DNA of 10,163 nt, from contig CAIRSC010000112.1 in the NCBI GenBank assembly GCA_903881205.1, forward strand, positions 1 to 10,163, written 5' to 3'. The DNA comes from an uncultured bacterium (GTDB lineage Bacteria > Patescibacteriota > Minisyncoccia > Phycocordibacterales > UBA2100). Of this stretch, positions 5,723-10,163 are shown in pieces. The notes beneath the pieces were generated by a model. It had not been told where the DNA came from. It worked only from the letters and a program-made list of their open reading frames with translations, and made no database searches. Each line of letters begins with the position of its first letter. The stretch's first letter is position 1. The translations under genes were made by a program, and so were the position numbers.

Positions 5723-5908
5723 CTAACTATTCGCCCATTCGTACGAAATTAGACCAGAGAGAACTATAGACCTAAAGACCCGGCCGTTTTGTTTGTATCT
5801 AAGCCACCATTCCCCCTCTAAATCATCTCGATTGACTCCGTCTTTTATCAAGGTGGCACCTTGATGACCTAAGAGTCGTCGTGACACCGTCCTTTCCGAC
5901 TTATTCAT
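5723..5908 (-). CDS. Doubtful 61-codon ORF overlapping the upstream gene
   Basis: The ATG at 5908 overlaps the stop of the 5901-6194 gene (ATGAATAA), so it could be read by reinitiation; no Shine-Dalgarno is seen. The product contains EGEWWLRYKQNGRVFRSIVL and matches no family I know. Part of the ORF (about 5777-5818) runs antisense to a stretch resembling the DUF167 locus, so the frame may be fortuitous. If it is not a gene, 5606-5900 holds only the palindrome, a promoter and the possible relic. Confidence 0.35.
   Translation of the reverse strand: MNKSERTVSRRLLGHQGATLIKDGVNRDDLEGEWWLRYKQNGRVFRSIVLSGLISYEWANS
5777..5818 (+). pseudogene. Possible relic of the DUF167 locus
   Basis: GACCCGGCCGTTTT (5777-5790) also occurs at 4987-5000, in the terminator before DUF167. 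GCCACCATTCCCCCTC (5803-5818) also occurs at 5230-5245, the codons for HHSPS near the DUF167 C-terminus. In the corresponding frame this stretch still reads HHSPSK. The simplest reading is a duplicated and mostly deleted DUF167 fragment; chance similarity remains possible. Confidence 0.35.
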
Positions 5909-6194
5909 TTAAATTATTGCGGATCTTCTCTGCCTCGGTAGCTTCGAGCTCTCCACTTGCGACCTTGATGACAAGCGCCTCCTCTAGAGGCACGATTCTT
6001 CCCCGAGTAGTCAACCATCCGCGGGCCTCCTCCTTTTCAGGGGTCAGCGCCATTTCAGGATATTCAGCAAGCATTTTGTCGTGCGCTTTCGTATGATTTT
6101 CATCAACAAAATTGGTTCCATTGTAACGGACCACCGCACCTCTGATCCTCTCAGGTCCCTTCTCCTTTTCCATCCAACCCCCGAAAAGTCCCAT
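5901..6194 (-). CDS. 97-residue small protein, paralog of the 5270-5605 product (unknown)
   Basis: The core reads IRGAVVRYNGTNFVDENHTKAH, then ARGWLTTRGRIVPLEEALVIK and a final AEKIRNNLNE helix. Aligned with the 111-residue product, the shared pattern is I-x-x-A-x-V-x-x-NG, then a His-x-x-Ala block, then G-x-x-T-x-x-x-R-x-V-x-x-EEA. The N-terminus MGLFGGWMEKEKG is short. The ATG at 6194 has TAGTAT ending 6 bases upstream and no Shine-Dalgarno. The gene lies just past the rpoD terminator and seems to have its own promoter. Function unknown. Confidence 0.65.
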   Translation of the reverse strand: MGLFGGWMEKEKGPERIRGAVVRYNGTNFVDENHTKAHDKMLAEYPEMALTPEKEEARGWLTTRGRIVPLEEALVIKVASGELEATEAEKIRNNLNE

Positions 6195-6200
6195 GGGTAA

Positions 6201-6206
6201 ATACTA
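6201..6206 (-). promoter_or_regulatory. Extended -10 element of the 97-residue gene
   Basis: The minus strand reads TGTTAGTAT (TG-T-TAGTAT), ending 6 bases before the ATG at 6194. The strong hairpin at 6209-6230 lies directly upstream where a spacer and -35 would be. Confidence 0.5.
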
Positions 6207-6208
6207 AC

Positions 6209-6230
6209 ACGGGCCCCTTTCGGGGCCCGT
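6209..6230 (-). terminator. rpoD terminator hairpin
   Basis: ACGGGCCCC and GGGGCCCGT form a perfect 9-base stem; on the minus strand the loop is GAAA, a stable tetraloop. It begins 6 bases after the rpoD stop. The following minus-strand sequence, GTTAGTATTT, is only partly T-rich and doubles as the next gene's -10 region. Confidence 0.75.
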
Positions 6231-6235
6231 TTGGA

Positions 6236-7525
<1,290 letters not shown>

Positions 7526-7566
7526 GTTGATTATTGTGTTTTGTACTGTATGAAAAAATATACGGC

Positions 7567-7593
7567 AAAACAGCCCCGCTGCTGCGGAAGCTG
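7567..7593 (-). terminator. Hairpin between dnaG and rpoD, possible terminator or attenuator
   Basis: On the minus strand CAGCTTCCGC (7593-7584) pairs with GCGGGGCTG (7579-7571), with one bulge and a T-G wobble and a four-base loop. It is followed by TTTT and then GCC. The short T-run suggests partial termination, which could lower rpoD relative to dnaG. Confidence 0.5.
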
Positions 7594-7610
7594 CTCACAT
7601 TGTCCTATAT

Positions 7611-7647
7611 TACGCACTTCGGGGCCCTTTTATTTCATCCGTGCGTA
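7611..7647. repeat. 7-base inverted repeat downstream of dnaG
   Basis: TACGCAC (7611-7617) and GTGCGTA (7641-7647) are exact complements 23 bases apart, enclosing GGGGCCC. The pair lies 13 bases past the dnaG stop in transcription order. It may help close a larger 3' structure; no role can be assigned. Confidence 0.35.
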
Positions 7648-7659
7648 TGTCGAGGCATC

Positions 7660-9369
7660 TTACACCTGTTTGTGCTGCTGCGCAATCTGAGCTGTTAATA
7701 ACTTTGTCTCTTCCATAAGTCTGCTCATCTCTCCCTCGTTGCCTTCGGCCTCAGCGTCTTTGAGCGCCACCGTGGCCTGGTACAGCTTGAGCGCGAGGTG
7801 CTCTTTGCGCATGACGCTCAGCAGCTGCTCGGCTTCCCCTTCCATATTGGAGCCGCCGCCGTGCAAAAGCTCGGCGCCGAAGCGCATTGATTCGCGATCG
7901 TTGTCCGGTAGCGCTTCGAGATCGGCAAGTGTCTTTGCTCCGAGGATTCGTTCGAGCTCAGCGGCGAATACATCGATCTTGATGCCGGGACGCGCGAGTG
8001 ATTTTTGCCAAATGAGAAACGCATACGCCTGCCGCGCGCGATCGGCCTTCGGTGACATCGGCGACGGAGTTTTGACGGCGCTCTCGGGAGTTTGTTTGAG
8101 GACCGGCACGTGCGGAACTTTTTTATACGCATCGGTCACGGCTTCCACCGAGACACCGAGGCGCTTGGCGATCTGCTGCAAATATTGTTCGCGTTCGATC
8201 GGGCTCTGGACATCACTGATGAACGGAAGCACGACCGCTTCCACATTGCGGCGGAACCGGTCGGGCTGCTTGGCGTGCTCTTCGAGCACATCAAGCAGGA
8301 ACGTGATGATGTCTTTGCTGTCGCGGATCGCTGCGCGCCATTCTTCGGCATCTTTGAGGATGAGATCGGCCGGGTCGAGTCCGCTCGGGAGCTTTGCCAC
8401 TTTCACATTGAGACCACCCTGTAGCGCCGCGCGTGCGGCTTTGCCCGCGGCCTTGATCCCCGCCTCATCGGCATCGAGCGCCAGCACGAGATTGTCGGTA
8501 ACCCGCTTAATGAGGGCTGCGTGCTCCTGGGTAAAGGCAGTGCCGGATACCGCCAAGGTATTGGCCCAGCCGGCCTGGTGGCTCGCCAGGAGGTCCATTT
8601 GACCTTCTACGAGGATCGCGCAATTGACCTTGCGTATAGCCATTTTTGCCTTGTCGAACCCATAGAGGATGCGAGATTTGTGGAAGAGCGGCGTCTCGGG
8701 ACTATTGAGGTATTTGGGAGCTTCGGGAGAAGCGTCGGGGCCGAAAATGCGGCCCGAAAAGCCGATGATGCGGCCGGCGCTGTCGCCTATGGGGAACATG
8801 ATGCGGTTGCGGAACTTGTCGTTCATACCGCGTTCGGTCTTCTTGCCCATACCCGCGAGCTCGATCTCTTTCTCTGAATATCCTTTTGCCTTGAGGTGAT
8901 CGGCGAGCTCACTCCACGAATTGCCTGCCCACCCGAGTCGGAACGATTGGATGGTCTCCTCTTTCATGCCGCGTTCGGTGAGATATTTTCGCGCAGCGTC
9001 GTTGAGCTTTCCCGCATAAAAAATAGTCGCGACCTCGAGCAGCTCGAAGAGCCGGTCACGTTCGTCGCGTTTTTCGGGCTTCTCGAATACGAGCGGCACG
9101 CCCGCTTTCTCGGCGAGCACTTTGAGCGCGCCTTTGAAATCGAGTCCGTCGATCTCTTGCACGAAGGTGAAGATGTCGCCGCCGACGCCGCAGCCGAAGC
9201 AGTGGTAGGTGCCGCGCTCGGGAGATACGTGGAACGACGGCGTGCGCTCCGCATGGAACGGACAGCGTGCGCGCAGCGATGTCCCCGCCCGTTCGAGCTT
9301 CACGTACTGCCCCACTACATCCACAATGGAGAGCTTGTCTTTGATCTGCTGCACCGTGTCGGTTGCCAT
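7660..9369 (-). CDS. dnaG: DNA primase DnaG
   Basis: This 569-residue enzyme makes RNA primers at the replication fork. The N-terminal CHC2 zinc domain has C36-P-F-H39 and C57-F-G-C60. The catalytic core contains KFRNRIMFPIGDSAGRIIGFSGR (part of the basic RNA polymerase domain, about 185-207). The TOPRIM domain shows VEGQMD (E255 to D259) and LALDADEAG (D299, D301), where most relatives have EGYMD and DGDxAG. The last third is the poorly conserved helicase-interaction region, ending QIAQQHKQV. The length is near the family norm. The start at 9369 has no Shine-Dalgarno; CATAAT ends 6 bases upstream. A terminator at 9426-9457 separates it from the upstream gene, so it should be transcribed from this promoter, with rpoD downstream. 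Confidence 0.97.
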   Translation of the reverse strand: MATDTVQQIKDKLSIVDVVGQYVKLERAGTSLRARCPFHAERTPSFHVSPERGTYHCFGCGVGGDIFTFVQEIDGLDFKGALKVLAEKAGVPLVFEKPEKRDERDRLFELLEVATIFYAGKLNDAARKYLTERGMKEETIQSFRLGWAGNSWSELADHLKAKGYSEKEIELAGMGKKTERGMNDKFRNRIMFPIGDSAGRIIGFSGRIFGPDASPEAPKYLNSPETPLFHKSRILYGFDKAKMAIRKVNCAILVEGQMDLLASHQAGWANTLAVSGTAFTQEHAALIKRVTDNLVLALDADEAGIKAAGKAARAALQGGLNVKVAKLPSGLDPADLILKDAEEWRAAIRDSKDIITFLLDVLEEHAKQPDRFRRNVEAVVLPFISDVQSPIEREQYLQQIAKRLGVSVEAVTDAYKKVPHVPVLKQTPESAVKTPSPMSPKADRARQAYAFLIWQKSLARPGIKIDVFAAELERILGAKTLADLEALPDNDRESMRFGAELLHGGGSNMEGEAEQLLSVMRKEHLALKLYQATVALKDAEAEGNEGEMSRLMEETKLLTAQIAQQHKQV

Positions 9370-9375
9370 ATCTTC

Positions 9376-9381
9376 ATTATG
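9376..9381 (-). promoter_or_regulatory. -10 element of dnaG
   Basis: The minus strand reads CATAAT, one base from consensus, ending 6 bases before the dnaG ATG. No TG extension and no clear -35 are seen. A leaderless dnaG transcript is predicted. Confidence 0.5.
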
Positions 9382-9425
9382 CTCTTTTCGGATATAAAAA
9401 GCGAAAGTGGTTATAGGCAGACCAT

Positions 9426-9457
9426 AAAAAAATTAACTCCCGCCATTGGCGGGAGTT
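9426..9457 (-). terminator. Terminator overlapping the end of the 99-residue gene
   Basis: On the minus strand AACTCCCGCC and GGCGGGAGTT form a perfect 10-base stem around AAT, followed by AA and seven Ts. The stem encodes the final residues of the gene (TPANGGS) and includes its TAA, so the terminator is built into the coding sequence. Confidence 0.93.
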
Positions 9458-9732
9458 TCGTTGTCATAGGGATAGGAAATATCCACCCACCCCTCTTCTT
9501 TGAGCTGACGACGCAAATCTGCATCGTCCCTCCGACGATCAGCGATGATGAGCGCTTCCCATCGATGGCTGACTACAGAGTAGAAGCTGGAGGCGATCAC
9601 ACCGTCGTTGGCGAGACCGGATGTGAAGCTGACGCGCGTGCCAACCCTGGGTTCGAAGGTGTCTTCGTCCCAGCGTTCGAACGCAACGTCTGAACCAGCT
9701 TGAAAGCTCAGAAGGTAAAGAATCTTGGTCAT
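9433..9732 (-). CDS. 99-residue soluble protein (unknown)
   Basis: The start at 9732 (MTKILYLLSF) is preferred because GGAGGG (9737-9742) lies four bases before it. An in-frame ATG at 9744 has that site inside its own codons. The protein begins with a short hydrophobic strand, then an acidic segment FERWDEDTFEPRVGTRVSF that looks like the start of a beta-rich domain. It continues with HRWEALIIADRRRDDADLRRQLKEEGWVDI, a strand and a charged helix, and a Gly/Asn/Ser tail. I recognise no family. It lies between rpoC and dnaG but has its own consensus promoter, a long leader and its own terminator, so it is a single-gene unit. Confidence 0.7.
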   Translation of the reverse strand: MTKILYLLSFQAGSDVAFERWDEDTFEPRVGTRVSFTSGLANDGVIASSFYSVVSHRWEALIIADRRRDDADLRRQLKEEGWVDISYPYDNETPANGGS

Positions 9733-9821
9733 GTGTCCCTCCATGGGGTGTGCCGGATTATTCCGACACTTCTTCTTTCATCACATAACCAGGTTGCCCT
9801 GATTCGTGTTGGAAGACACAT
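9729..9821 (-). CDS. Possible 30-residue leader peptide overlapping the 99-residue gene
   Basis: In the leader of the 99-residue gene an ATG at 9821 opens 30 codons ending in a TGA that overlaps the downstream ATG as ATGA. GGAG (9830-9833) lies 8 bases before it, at the predicted 5' end of the RNA. The peptide is rich in Arg and Trp and resembles nothing known. An open frame of this size can arise by chance, so this is a candidate only. Confidence 0.35.
   Translation of the reverse strand: MCLPTRIRATWLCDERRSVGIIRHTPWRDT
9750..9769 (-). promoter_or_regulatory. Leader hairpin just before the ribosome binding site
   Basis: GTGTCGGA and TCCGGCAC (minus strand) form an 8-base stem with one T-G pair and the loop ATAA, ending seven bases before the GGAGGG of the 99-residue gene. 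It could affect ribosome access or coupling with the leader ORF. Confidence 0.4.
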
Positions 9822-9837
9822 TTGCCAAGCTCCAGCA

Positions 9838-9865
9838 ATTATACTTCTTATTACTGATTTGTCAA
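9838..9865 (-). promoter_or_regulatory. Consensus sigma-70 promoter of the 99-residue gene
   Basis: The minus strand has TTGACA (9860-9865), a 16-base spacer and TATAAT (9838-9843), both hexamers perfect. It is by far the best promoter in the window. It predicts a start near 9831 and a leader of about 100 bases. Confidence 0.85.
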
Positions 9866-9869
9866 GCAT

Positions 9870-9900
9870 GCAAAAAGGCCCCGAATTGGAGCCTTTTTGC
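9870..9900 (-). terminator. rpoC terminator
   Basis: GCAAAAAGGC and GCCTTTTTGC form a perfect 10-base stem, with two more G-C pairs possible inside the loop. The A/T arms make it work on both strands. On the minus strand it lies just after the rpoC stop and before the next promoter. Confidence 0.85.
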
Positions 9901-9904
9901 GAGT

Positions 9905-9920
9905 ATAAGCGAGTGCTTAT
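9905..9920. repeat. Small inverted repeat across the rpoC stop codon
   Basis: ATAAGC (9905-9910) and GCTTAT (9915-9920) flank a four-base loop and include the rpoC TAA. Stacked 5' of the main terminator in transcription order, it may assist termination. Confidence 0.35.
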
Positions 9921-10163
9921 TCCTGAGGGGCATCGAGACTGACGCCGGCAGCGGCAAAGTCTGCTTCCATCTTCGCGATCATCGCGTGCTTCTTGGAGCC
10001 CTTGAAACCGGTACCCGATGGAATCAGGCGGCCGATGATGACGTTCTCCTTGAGACCGATGAGGCGGTCGATAGAACCTGAGACTGCGGCTTCCGCGAGT
10101 TTGCGCGGCGTGTTCTGGAACGAGATCGCCGAGAGGAACGATGCGCGTGTGAGCGAGACTTCG
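9917..10163 (-). CDS. rpoC: RNA polymerase beta' subunit, C-terminal part (partial)
   Basis: The minus strand, entering from the right edge, reads EVSLTRASFLSAISFQNTPRK, LAEAAVSGSIDRLIGLKENV and IIGRLIPSGTG. This is the conserved C-terminal region of bacterial RpoC: the SFLSAASFQETTRVLTEAA block and the LKENVIIGRLIPAGTG block. About 81 codons are present; the rest lies beyond base 10163. After GTG comes a short tail ending LDAPQE and TAA. A terminator follows at 9870-9900. Confidence 0.96.
   Translation of the reverse strand, partial: EVSLTRASFLSAISFQNTPRKLAEAAVSGSIDRLIGLKENVIIGRLIPSGTGFKGSKKHAMIAKMEADFAAAGVSLDAPQE

Noticed and set aside
7739..8602. 287-codon plus-strand open frame opposite dnaG
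   Set aside because: Antisense to the TOPRIM and C-terminal parts of DnaG; composition rich in Ser, Arg and Ala is typical of a shadow frame.
9331..9341. GAGCTTGTC in dnaG as another copy of the dispersed repeat
   Set aside because: Only about eight bases match, with no extension into the rest of the core, and it encodes normal DnaG residues.

Overview
This window most likely comes from a member of the Candidate Phyla Radiation (Patescibacteria, perhaps a Parcubacteria-like lineage). That placement is inference. It rests on the small compact genes, the dnaG-rpoD pair with a short primase and a compact sigma factor, a single-chain UvrD-type helicase fused to an Fe-S PD-(D/E)XK nuclease, many tiny unrecognised proteins, and an intragenic repeat coding for STSSGQA. 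TGA is used as a stop, so the genetic code looks standard.

Layout, left to right. Bases 1-30 are the last codons of an unidentified plus-strand gene, followed by a bidirectional terminator. Bases 90-719 (minus) encode an HD-superfamily phosphohydrolase-like protein. Bases 784-3804 (minus) encode a 1006-residue helicase-nuclease. Bases 3857-4994 (plus) hold four very small genes: a two-gene unit of small membrane proteins with ATGA-overlapping genes, an 87-residue soluble protein, and a 70-residue membrane protein. Most have their own hairpin terminators, and two promoters are nearly the same sequence. Bases 5017-6194 form a more A+T-rich accessory stretch. It holds a DUF167/YggU gene, two small minus-strand genes that look like diverged paralogs, a doubtful 61-codon ORF, two related palindromes with compensating arm changes, and a possible relic of the DUF167 gene. 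Bases 6236-9369 (minus) are dnaG then rpoD in transcription order. Bases 9433-9732 (minus) encode a 99-residue unknown protein behind a consensus promoter and a roughly 100-base leader. Bases 9917-10163 are the C-terminal end of rpoC (minus).

Two start-site styles are visible. The small proteins and the HD gene have clear Shine-Dalgarno sequences. The helicase-nuclease, DUF167, both paralogous small genes and dnaG instead have a -10-like hexamer ending exactly six bases before ATG, which predicts leaderless mRNAs. The core genes cover transcription (rpoC, rpoD), replication priming (dnaG) and DNA repair or recombination. The unusual material lies in the small-gene stretch at 3.8-6.2 kb, in the repeat inside the helicase, and in the leader at 9.73-9.84 kb.
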